A DNA stretch of 64,000 bases, from the NCBI GenBank assembly GCA_001599975.1, contig BCIO01000002.1, forward strand, positions 3,731,883 to 3,795,882. Direction: 5' to 3'. A model generated the notes under the pieces. That model ran no database searches and was not told where the DNA came from. It saw only the letters and a list, made by a program, of their open reading frames with translations. Position numbers and translations under genes: made by a program. This stretch comes from Cystobasidiopsis lactophilus (Eukaryota > Basidiomycota > Agaricostilbomycetes > Agaricostilbales > Chionosphaeraceae). Of the stretch, positions 46,813 to 55,866 are shown one piece after another (the first letter of the stretch is position 1; every line of letters starts with the position of its first letter).

Positions 46813-47626
46813 CTACAGAACCTGAGCATTAGGAACCCGGACAGCGGACTGAGCTGCCACGCTGTCGGCGTTGACATAGCCGACGACCTGAGGGACTGCG
46901 ATGTCCGACTGCTGTGAGACACTGTCGGCTTCTTCGTAGCCCTTGATCTGAGGCGAGAAGGTCGCGTAGCCGCTGATCTGGGGCGAGGTCGTGTTGTAGC
47001 CCGAGACCTGCGGAGCCGGGACTGCGTAGCCCTGTACTTGCGGGGCAGGAGCTTCATAGTTTGTGACGATAGCGGCAGGAAGGTCGGTCTGCGCTGGCAC
47101 GCTGGAGCGAGATTCGCCGGGCTGGAAGCCGAGTGAGAGAGAGCCCGCAAACTGTTCCACAGTGCTAGTCACCCCTGGAACTTGGCCGATCTGCGAGCCT
47201 GATTAATGCATCTGTAAGATGAAGAGATCCATTCTAGCTAAGTCAAGCAGCGCGCACAATTTTGTTGAGGATCCATGACGACACGCTGCACGCCACCGGA
47301 ATGAGCAAAAGCCAAGAAGCCAGAGCAGAATCGGGCTCACCTGTGGATCGAAGAGGCTCGTTGATGGGCACTGAGCAAGAGGGAAGCCAAGGGCATTGGG
47401 AGGAGGCGATGATGCGTCGAGCCTAACAGACACAGCATCCGTCCATCAGACCAGCTGTGCACGGAAATCCAGTGACCTTGTGCGTCACTATCGTCATGCT
47501 GTTGCATTTCCGGTCAGACATGGACTGCAGGGCCGTCAGCCTCGACTGCAAAACTTCGCATGAGCAATTGAATCTTGCCGGAAGGTGACCAGCCTGGATC
47601 CGAGCAGCAGCAACATGAACTTTCAT
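46813..47626 (-). CDS. Small protein with nested PQ[VI]xGY repeats
   Basis: Three exons (47477-47626, 47341-47422, 46813-47198) join in frame to about 205 residues, using GTCACT/TTAG and GTGAGC/TCAG introns. The N-terminal part has CEVLQSRLTALQSMSDRKC, possibly a short coiled coil. Exon 2 ends VPINEPLRST, and exon 3 begins GSQIGQVPGVTSTVEQFAGS. The C-terminal 80 residues hold five PQ[VI]xGY repeats: three in 10-residue units (PQVQGYAVPA, PQVSGYNTTS, PQISGYATFS), then two in 20-residue units (PQIKGYEEADSVSQQSDIAV and PQVVGYVNADSVAAQSAVRV). No family was recognised. The start at 47624-47626 is the first reasonable ATG but is not proven; no signal peptide is clear. The gene sits between two F-box paralogues, all on the same strand. 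Confidence 0.55.
46816..47057 (-). repeat. Protein-level tandem repeat, 10- and 20-residue units
   Basis: DNA encoding three copies of a 10-residue unit and two of a 20-residue unit, all beginning PQ[VI]xGY. The second half of the 20-residue unit (ADSVxxQS plus valine/proline end) is not found in the short units, so the array seems to have grown by two steps of duplication. Confidence 0.65.
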
Positions 47627-47825
47627 GCTCTATAAGAGGATTAGAGAGGCTGAAGAGTTGGAAGTCGACAAACAAGCCCCACTGAGAAAAGAAGGCGAAC
47701 CACTGCATGCGACTGTTCAGGTCTCACGTCGAAAAAACTTTTGTGTCTCCGATTGAAAAAGTGTCCTCTTTGTTTGTAGCCACCCAAAATGCCCCACGAG
47801 CGCCTGTCTTAGCCAGCGTCTGAAA

Positions 47826-49307
47826 TCAAAAGTGTGAGCAACGCCAAAACCAAAAGCAAAGAACTGAGGCCATACATTGAAAGGGAAAAAGGCTGATGTG
47901 TTGCAAAGAGAACTGGATCCCGTGCGACTGGCAGTGGGATTGAAGCGCTTGGGTAGAAACGGGGTAGTCGAGGCGCAAGCTGAGAGAAAGAGTTCTCAAA
48001 CCTGGCAAATTGCCGGCGCCCAACGTTTGTCCCAACGTAATCAGGCAGCTGTACTCGTCATGATGGGCAGATTCCGAAGCTGAAGCCGAGCAGGTCATGC
48101 AGAGAGAGAACTCCGAAAGTCGAGGCAGAGCTAGATGGCTGAAGTCGAAAGGTAGGACAGGCAGGCCGGCTACTGGGTCGAGAGGAGGGATAAATTCCTC
48201 GGCGTCAAGATTATTCAAGGTGAAGGAAAAGTCTACGAGTTGAGGTAGTCGGTTCAGAAGCGACCAATCAAGATTGCGGAAGGTAAAGCTGGCCACCTCG
48301 CGGTCGCTGTAGTCCAAGGAAAGGACGACCGAAGTAAGAGAAATGGGGAGTACGGCGGTGAAAGTGTGCCAATCGATTCGGTATCCTTCATCAGGGGTGT
48401 AGGCACTCGAAACGTGGAGGCGCTGCAGATGGCGTTCCGTTGCCAGACGGAGTGCTTGAGCCCCTTCCAGCACCAAAGGGTGGTGGGGATGGAGATGGAC
48501 GACCAGCTCATGAAGAACGAGTTGACCTCGCTCCACCCGCCACGTATTGTCATCCCCAGGCCACACCGGTGCGCAAATCTGATCGCCGAGAGACAGCGAG
48601 TAAAGGCCTCCTCCCGCTGACCCAGGACTTATATACCTCGAACCTCGTATTGTCACCGCTTCCAATGCAACCAACCCGTCGAGCTTCGTCACACCTTCGT
48701 CCACCTGAAGTAAAACCAGGTTGGTGAACCAAACCTTGTTGAAATTGGGAAGCGCCATCAGTTCCTGGAGAGAGACGGAGCTGTCACAAGCAAAACCGAG
48801 GTCTAGGCGGGATTGGGCAGGGAAAAGAGATGAGCTGAAGAGGATGTCTAAACACTGCTTTGCTCTTTGCCATGCCGCCGCAGAATCATTGAATCCCTGG
48901 AAATCGAGCTGAATGTCGCGGGCAGGCGAAACGAAGGAGATTCGCTTGAGGAAGTCATCCAGCAGCCCGGCGATCTGGCTGTATGGAACCACGTCGCGGT
49001 CGCTGGCGTCGGAATCGGCTTCCTGGTCGTCCTCCAGCGCTTCCCGGTGCAATTGTGGGTAAAAGCAAACTTCTATCTCTAAGCATCGCCAAAGGAGGAG
49101 TCGGAGCAGGGCGTAAAGCTGTCGGCAGAGAAAGAGGAAGTTGAGCGGCTCGTATGAAGGCGAGTCCGAGGGTAGGCGCAATTCGAAGGTCATGTGCTGC
49201 TGTGCCGACTTTCGCACGTCCAACTTAATGAATGGACTGGCTTCCACCAGGTAGGAGAAGATCTCGACAAGGATTTCGCGAGGGAGAGCGCAGAGAGTGG
49301 AAGCCAT
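47826..49307 (-). CDS. F-box protein with leucine-rich region, paralogue B
   Basis: Intronless frame of about 493 residues starting at 49305-49307 (MASTLCALPREILVEIFSYL). The F-box near residues 7-45 would bind Skp1 of an SCF ubiquitin ligase. The rest is a degenerate leucine-rich fold: FLFLCRQLYALLRLLLWRCL, SPARDIQLDFQGFNDSAAAW, LPISLTSVVLSLDYSDREVA, TFRNLDWSLLNRLPQLVDFS and GNLPGLRTLSLSLRLDYPVS. These segments run in parallel with paralogue A along its whole length, so the two arose by tandem duplication. The C-terminal end (FPFQCMASVLCFWFWRCSHF) is hydrophobic and differs from paralogue A. Target proteins are unknown; such F-box genes expand rapidly in fungi. Confidence 0.75.
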   Translation of the reverse strand: MASTLCALPREILVEIFSYLVEASPFIKLDVRKSAQQHMTFELRLPSDSPSYEPLNFLFLCRQLYALLRLLLWRCLEIEVCFYPQLHREALEDDQEADSDASDRDVVPYSQIAGLLDDFLKRISFVSPARDIQLDFQGFNDSAAAWQRAKQCLDILFSSSLFPAQSRLDLGFACDSSVSLQELMALPNFNKVWFTNLVLLQVDEGVTKLDGLVALEAVTIRGSRYISPGSAGGGLYSLSLGDQICAPVWPGDDNTWRVERGQLVLHELVVHLHPHHPLVLEGAQALRLATERHLQRLHVSSAYTPDEGYRIDWHTFTAVLPISLTSVVLSLDYSDREVASFTFRNLDWSLLNRLPQLVDFSFTLNNLDAEEFIPPLDPVAGLPVLPFDFSHLALPRLSEFSLCMTCSASASESAHHDEYSCLITLGQTLGAGNLPGLRTLSLSLRLDYPVSTQALQSHCQSHGIQFSLQHISLFPFQCMASVLCFWFWRCSHF

Positions 49308-49656
49308 GTTCACGATGTTTTGGTTGCTGCCGCTGCGAGCTGTGGGCCTCCAGATCAGCCCAAGTCACATCATGTAGTTACTCAAACGCACGAACTGATT
49401 GATCAAGGTACTGGGGCGATTTGCAGCGCGCTGTCGACTCGACCGCTTTTTCGGGCTGTCGCGACGAGCTCGAAGGAGGCGCGGGCAAACAAGTCGGGCG
49501 GCGGCCAGCGTGCGAGTGTGCAGCAGGAGACGTCTGCAACTTTTTTAGAATGCCAGAAGTGCCAGCCGGCTCAGATGAGCTTGCCAGTGAGAACCAGTGA
49601 GAACTTCGGTGGGCGCTCTCCAGACTTGCTCCGCTCCATCCAACTCTGCAAAAAAT
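49308..49656. promoter_or_regulatory. Divergent promoter, F-box B / RRP15
   Basis: About 350 bases between the divergent start codons of F-box paralogue B and RRP15. It must contain both promoters. No specific element recognised. Confidence 0.35.
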
Positions 49657-50571
49657 ATGAGCGCAACTAACAAGCGGCCACTCGAGGAAGAGCTCTCTGA
49701 TGCTTCCTCGTCCAACGCAGAAGCGTCCGGCTCTGGCAGCGGCAGCGACGTGGACAGCGACGCCGAAGCGATTTTGGCGGCCAACGCAGAAGCGCACGAA
49801 AAACCGCACAAAAGTGCGCCTTTGCTCCTGCCTTTAGCCCTGGATTGCATGGCTGACTGGCAATTTGGCGCACAGAGCGGAAACGAGGCTTGGACCCGGC
49901 TACATTCGGCGACTCGCTGGCGCAATTGCTGGCTTTGCCCACGCCCTCAGCGTCGACCGTCTCCCGCCTAATCTCCAAAGGCACGCCCGCTCAGGATGGC
50001 ACTATGAAGAAGGAGGCGCAGGTCAAATTGCAGACCAAGCACGAGAAGTCGGAGCGCGGGCACGTCAAGGATTTGATCACCGGCTGGAACGCCCGGCCCG
50101 CCAAGCCGTTCTCCCAGTGGACCGTGGCCGACATGGAGGGGCACGAGGGCGAGCGGATGCTAGGGGGCGCAGAGGCGGAGAAGCAGCTGCGGAGATTGGC
50201 GCAGAAGGGCGTCGTCCAGCTTTTCAACGCCATCAAGGTTCGTCTCTGCCCGTCTTGCCGCAGCTGTCAATCAAGCTGAAGAATTTTCCCGCTATGAACA
50301 GGCTGCACAAGATACTCCCGATGAGGAGCCGACGACCAAGCCGCACCAGCAAGCGGAAGACGCCGCTCCCTTGGCCGGCCTGACTGACCTCTCAGCGCCG
50401 GCGCAGGTGGAGAAGAAGCTCCCCAACATCCTGGGCTCCAAAGGCCGAGAGCATGCTCGTTCGTCTTTGTCTCCTTTATCTGATCAATTGCAGGTGGTTG
50501 ATTTGCGAACAGTGGCCAATTTGTCAAAGGAGAGCTTTCTGGCCATACTCAAGAGCGGGTCCAAGGCTTGA
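49657..50571 (+). CDS. RRP15: Ribosome biogenesis protein Rrp15
   Basis: Nucleolar factor needed for pre-60S rRNA processing. Exon 1 starts MSATNKRPLEEELSDASSSN and is rich in Ser/Asp/Glu. A GTGCGC intron near 49810-49880 joins to KRKRGLDPATFGDSLAQLLA, the start of the Rrp15 domain. After a basic, charged stretch (QTKHEKSERGHVKDLITG) comes the family signature EKQLRRLAQKGVVQLFNAI, followed across an intron by a polar linker. The last exon ends DLRTVANLSKESFLAILKSG before the stop at 50569-50571. The order matches Rrp15 from yeast and mammals: acidic N-terminus, central ...RGVVxLFNA... motif and C-terminal SKxxFLxxLK segment. A single-copy essential gene, about 250 residues. Confidence 0.87.
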
Positions 50572-51705
50572 AGGGAGGGTGAGTCGGGCTGTTGAATTAT
50601 CGATTAGAACAGTCGGTGAAGTTCCAAGTCGCCCGCATTGACAGTATACCGAATCGCTTGAGGTTGGGCATTCGGAGGCATGTGAGAGGGGAGGGGCTTC
50701 CCTTGTGCTTGTGAGCCGGCTTGCTTCCCGACCGTATCAAATGGCAGGCGTTTGACGGTCTGTTTGGCATGTAATCACAGTGGAATAATAGGGCCTCTTC
50801 GCGCGGACTCTCGAACGACGTGGTGCTCGACGCTTCCATTGGCATTCATTCATGCTGGTGAGGCAACTCCTTTCCGTATCATGTCAATAGCACTCTTTTG
50901 ACCTCTGGTGTTTTTGACCTCACAGCGGTCAAGTCATCCAGAAGAGCGCTCTTGTTGTTTCACGCCGAGCGGCTCGCGGAGTGCATTGGTCTAGTGAGTC
51001 GCTTTCCTGACCTATCAATTGCAGTTGCCTCTTGATTCGAACCTTTGCTATGCTCACAGAGCCGAATCTTCCGCACTAGAGCTTCGAAGGGGGAGAGCTT
51101 GACCGACACTGAAACGGGGGACACCATTCCACTTCGGGAAGAAGAAAGCTGGTGCAAGGGCACTCTCTCTGCCTTACCACCTGATTAAATTTGATCGAAA
51201 CCGCATGCGATCCACAACAGGGCTCTTACCCATCTCTCGCCAAACCGACGGACACCGACCCGGGGGCCCGCCTCCAGGTGCTGTCCGACTATGGCTTCCA
51301 AAGGCTGATCCTTGCTCGACTCTGGTTCAGCCTCACTCCTCTGAGCTGGGCTGTTTCTCTTGTGGGAGAGTTCCGCAGGCGAGCAGAGCCGTATTTGCCA
51401 CCGGACAAGTTTTGTGGTTGGTGGCGAGCGAACAGCGGGTCGACGCCTGAGCATGGCCATAGCCTGAAATGCGAGCTCTCACACCTTGTTATGTTCTAAA
51501 TCACACTAGCTACCGGCTGTCAACCTTAGTGGCGTGGGAGGCAGTTGGGTCTTCGGGTGGCGAATCGATTCCGGCTCTCAGGCGCTTATATTCTTACTCG
51601 AGGCTGTACACGCAACCATCGCATGCTCAATACACTCTAATTTAAGACGAGACAATGTCCAGTGACTCCTTCCGACTTCAACGAGAGAACGATCTGACCC
51701 AGCAA
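50572..51705. other. Intergenic region with a weak spliceable coding-like fragment
   Basis: Over 1.1 kb between RRP15 and the MFS relic. On the plus strand 50926-51187 can be read as two exons joined by a good GTGAGT...CTCACAG intron (about 50998-51059), giving SSRRALLLFHAERLAECIGL then SRIFRTRASKGESLTDTETG and a stop near 51187. The upstream part cannot be closed into a gene with a convincing start, so this may be the remnant of a gene, a non-coding transcript or chance. Confidence 0.25.
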
Positions 51706-51904
51706 CTAATGCCCGGCAAAGATCGAGTCCTGGACATAGGACCAGTACAAATCCTTTGAAGCAATCCTCCATTTCTTGCCGAAGAACATTACTGGCACAA
51801 AGGACAACGCAACAGCCATGCCAACGAAAGCTGCAGACAGAATAAGCAGGGTTTGGAAGGTTTTGGGAAGGCAAATTTACTCACCAGCGCTTACAAAGTT
51901 GAGC
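51706..51904 (-). pseudogene. Relic (or alternative end) of an MFS transporter 3' end
   Basis: Two exon-like pieces (51885-51904 and 51706-51830), separated by a GTGAGT/CTGCAG intron, encode NFVSA joined to AFVGMAVALSFVPVMFFGKK and WRIASKDLYWSYVQDSIFAG before a TAG stop. This is nearly identical to the C-terminus of the intact MFS gene just upstream on the same strand (AFVGMAVTLSFVPVMVWGKK and the same ending). No other MFS exon was found between here and that gene, so it is either the remaining tail of a tandem duplicate or an alternative terminal exon pair. The intact gene lacks an intron at this place. Confidence 0.6.
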
Positions 51905-52255
51905 CTGTAAAAACGAGAGTCTGCATTGATTGTAGACGTAGATTACCTTTTGGGCGTGCCAAAGGTCCAACTCCAGGTGAGGATAGCGGTGGCAAAAATT
52001 TGCCACCGCTTGACATTGGCCACCGCTTCCAGCATTGGCACGGACGAGCGACGGAGGCTTAGACTTCCGCTGAAGGGAATGCTATTCTGACTATGACTTA
52101 GGGCTTTTGGGGATCCCTTTTGGTCTGAAATGCTCTGAGTGCTGGCATGCGCGTTTTTGGTGGCAAATGACTGCACGTTATAGATCAAGGTTTCTGGGAT
52201 TTGCCTTGTCTGCTTCCTGGATTCACTCTATAGAACCTTTGTCTGAAATTGCAAG
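51905..52255. other. Gap between MFS relic and intact MFS gene
   Basis: About 350 bases. A minus-strand open frame (51943-52188) with RRSSVPMLEAVANVKRWQIF is not MFS-like and has no support. Nothing else recognised. Confidence 0.4.
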
Positions 52256-54438
52256 CTAATGGCCTGCGAAGATCGAGTCCTGGACATAAGACCAATACAA
52301 GTCCTTCGAGGCGATTCGCCACTTCTTCCCCCACACCATAACAGGTACGAACGACAATGTCACAGCCATGCCAACAAATGCCGCAGACAAGAACGTATTT
52401 TGATAACCAAGGTTGAGCCAGGGAGTTATGGCGTAACCTGCGTTGGGAAATAAGAATGAATAAAATCGTGTTTGTGGGCTTTGGAAGCTTACCGATGGCA
52501 AAAGACAGCGAATTGCGGATGATGATGACAGCGATCATGACTGTGAAGTACAGTAAGCCTCACGAAGACCAAGAGGAGTGGAAAAGTGGACGCACCTTCG
52601 CCGGACAAGTCGCGGTAGGCATCCAAAGCATAGCCGAGCGACAGAGTAGCGGTGATACCGTTGGTAGCGCCAATCATACCAATGCCAAAGTCCAAGCCGA
52701 CGAAGTGAATGCTGTGTGCGGCGCCGACACCCCAAAGGATGAGACCGGCAGGAACCAAGATGGCAGCGAAAGTGAGGAGGATGAGGCGCTGTTCAGGCTC
52801 TCGGACACCCTGGTAGCAGCGTGTGAGCGGTGCAGACAGACAAAGAAAACGGGAACATTGCCCACCTTGTTGCGCCTCGCCGCCCAGATCGCGTACTTGT
52901 CGCCGTAAAAGCCCGTCAAGCTGCCGCCGAGGATGACCCCCAAAAGCGGTCCCACGTACCTGATTGCGCCCTCATCGCAATCAGCAACCAGCAGATGAGC
53001 AAGTTCGACGGAGGACTCACATCAAACCGGTCATCGAAGTCGAAAAGTTGTAAGGCGGGTTGGAGACGACCAAGGCCAAGGTAGCGTTGAGCACGTTGTA
53101 CCAAACCAAGCTGCTCCCATATTGAAAGCCGCTCCAGAAGACGACGGGGAAGCGGAAGATCATCCAGACGGGCCTCCACATGGTAGTGAAGAATTGCTTC
53201 TTGGTGGTGTAGACGACGTTGAACATCTTGAGCTTGTGCACGAACGAGTGAGGAGTGCCGACCAGCTCGCGGTGCTCGTCGTCGCGGATGGAAGTGAGGC
53301 GGGTGACGATTTCACCGTCCTTGGCGGCAATCTTCTCGTCGGAGCCGTGAGCGATGGCAGCTGCGCCAGAAGTGACGGGAGCGCGCTTGTAGTTGGTCTC
53401 TTCCATGACTGCATAGGAGGGTCAGTTTGATATCTTTTCTGTTGGCAAGAAAGATTGCGTACAGAAGAACAAGAACAGGAAGCCGCCGACGTTGACGAAT
53501 GCAGCCCAGTATTGGGTCCAGTGCCATCCACTATTGCACCTACTTGAGCAAACGACTTCTGAGGGTGAGATAGGAGTCGAGCTTACATGCCGTCGTAGAC
53601 AAAACCGCTCATGAGCCTGCCAACAACGGATTAGGTCTGGCCAAGCGCGACCACAAGGAGAGACCCACGGTGCCAGGTAGTTAGAACCGAAGACGAGCAG
53701 AGAGTAGATGCCGAGGTAGTAGCCACGCTCGTGCGAGAAGAAGATCTGGGAGATGGAGACTTCTGCCAGAGACTCGACCGGCGGGCCAAAGAAGCCCGAG
53801 ATGATGCGCGAGGCCAGCCAAACGCCCTTGGTCTTGATATGAGGGGTCCAGGCGCAGATAGCGATTTGCGAGAGGATCGAGAGCAGGTACATGGGGCGAG
53901 CGCCGAACGTGAAGGCCTGCGAGTCAAAGTCAGCCAGTTTACGTCCTAGTTTAGAGGCAACGAGACGAACCAAAGGCAAGATGATGATGCCTCCCCATCC
54001 CAGCAAGAAGAAGAGGTAACCTGCGGGTGAACGCATTTAGACGCCGACCGATTTAGAACGTCCAAGCTTGAGGCCTCACCTGTACCAGCGTTGAGGGTGC
54101 TGAGAGGGATACCAGTATCCTTCACGATTGCCTCGAGCAGCGAGTAGATGATGGTGCCCGAAAAGCCGTACACTCCGACGTAGACGTAGACACAAGTGAC
54201 TGCCAGCAGCTTGCGGCGCGGCGACCAGTTCAAGGGGTCGTTCACGTCGTTAGACGGCGTGGGGTTGAGCACAATCTCCTTGGCCTTTTCGGAGTGCAGC
54301 ATGCCAGCCTCCTGATAATTCGACAGCGATCAATCTTCGGAACAGCTGTTCCGGCAAACGAAAACGAACATGGTGCTTTTGCTCTTCGTCGACCAGGTAG
54401 AGCGAGCCTGGAACTCCGTCGATGTAGTTCTCGAGCAT
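52256..54438 (-). CDS. MFS transporter, DHA1/Hol1-like (12 TM)
   Basis: Proton-driven plasma-membrane transporter. Exon 1 (start 54436-54438) reads MLENYIDGVPGSLYLVDEEQ. After an intron comes VLNPTPSNDVNDPLNWSPRR, the typical N-terminal signature of this fungal subfamily. Membrane segments include VYVYVGVYGFSGTIIYSLLE, FLLGWGGIIILPLVRLVAS, SRIISGFFGPPVESLAEVSI, HERGYYLGIYSLLVFGSNYL, WAAFVNVGGFLFLFF, a long cytosolic loop (EETNYKRAPVTSG ... DEHRELVGTPHSFVHKLKMF), PLLGVILGGSLTGFYGDKYA, AAILVPAGLILWGVGAA, TLSLGYALDAYRDLSGE and AAFVGMAVTLSFVPVMVWGK. It ends DSIFAGH at 52256-52258. About eight introns. Related proteins include yeast Hol1 and many drug pumps; the substrate is unknown. A copy of its last exon lies just downstream (51706-51904). 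Confidence 0.83.
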
Positions 54439-55866
54439 GTTGGGTGGCTAGCGAGAGCTGGGAGATGTCCGGGTGCAAGAGGCGAACGCAGCTCGATACT
54501 TTCGGCGGCAACGCCTCTGGTCGTCGGCCCGACATTTCGCACTAAGGTCCGCAGATAACTTCGCGTGGAAGTAGGCGCGCTGGTGGAGTGATCGCGGGTG
54601 CAAAAGGAAGGGCATCGAGGAGCGTCATGGCCACTCAAGTCTTGCAGCGAGTGGTTTTCAAGCCTGATTTAGCTTGAGAGTCCATCGCCCTTCAAAATGC
54701 CACCTCCTTGGAGCTCTTGAAAGCGAAACGTCCTCAACCGCGCAGTGAAAATCAGGTTTGCCACGGCCAAACGGATGACATGATGCCATGAGGAAGGTCG
54801 CTTCGCAGAATTTAGACCGTAAAATTAGCCGATGGCGAGCTTGAATCCTAGCTGATAAGGGCTCTATCCACTTCAAACAAGCGCGGTAGAGCTGTCCGGA
54901 TAGTCACTAAAAGATAGGGAAAAATTTGAAGCAGTTTCCATTGAGCACTTCAATGCAGGTCTGGCGGAGCCGCCATTCGCGCTGGCTGAGGCAGCAAGTT
55001 GCAAGCGGGGATGGCCACACACATGGCGAGTGCGTAATTATGAGCTGGAAAGCGGAGCAGCAGAAAGCGGAGACACAAAAACGACGGCACCCTTCAACAG
55101 GGGCGGGCAGAGTCGCTAAACCAAGGCGAAGGCGGGATCCACCGTGACCAGGATGCTCCAATCTCGCGCGCTCGGTGGCTTTCCGGCCCAGCACATGCAC
55201 ATCATAATATAAATCCAAATGCTCAACAAAGAGGACGAGATGGCAGAGCAAGAGAAACGAAGTGCAATCCCTATCGCGCATGATTGTCGATCCTTGCCCC
55301 ACGGCGGCCAAGACGCCTGAGACTTGCCGCTCGACATTGGGGCTCCTTATCGTGTCCTTTGCCACAGCGACTAGCGTGCTTGTTGCCTTTCCAGCCCATG
55401 CAGTCCGAGAGGTGTCGATGAAGGCTGTGCGTGCGTGCGTGCTGTGGACGCGACTTAAATGAAAGACGCCTGGCCGGCCTTGCTCTTCGTCTATCTGCTA
55501 GCTGCTTGCCCTCTTTCGCCTATGAAGACTGCCATACTAGAGTTTGCTCGCGTACTATGAGCAACATAGGCTCAGCCTTTTCGTCTCTTCGTGCATAAAG
55601 ACGAGAAGCCACCCCGGCCACTGGCAAGTCTGACTTTCCGATTTGATAGCATCAAATTTCAGACGGCAGAATCTTCGAATGGATCGCAAACCTTTTCCCT
55701 GTAGGCCTGAGGAGAGACGGACTGGGTGGCAAACGCATCGCCTCGCCCAGGGCTCTTCCCTCCTCGGTCTGCCGCTTGCCTCCCAACGACGAAGGCTGGC
55801 CTTTCTTTCGCCCTGGTCGGCATCACGAAAGCGGGCTTTCGCGCCTGAACCAGGCTTCAATCCGAC
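54439..55866. other. Long intergenic stretch
   Basis: About 1.4 kb between the MFS gene start and the first DUF300 gene. Minus-strand 54907-55365 is open for 152 codons and plus-strand 55262-55462 for 66 codons, but neither has domain text, splice partners or a paralogue. Promoters of both flanking genes must lie here. Confidence 0.4.

Noticed and set aside
54907-55365. 152-codon minus-strand frame
   Set aside because: No domain text and no splice signals; likely chance in a gene-free gap.
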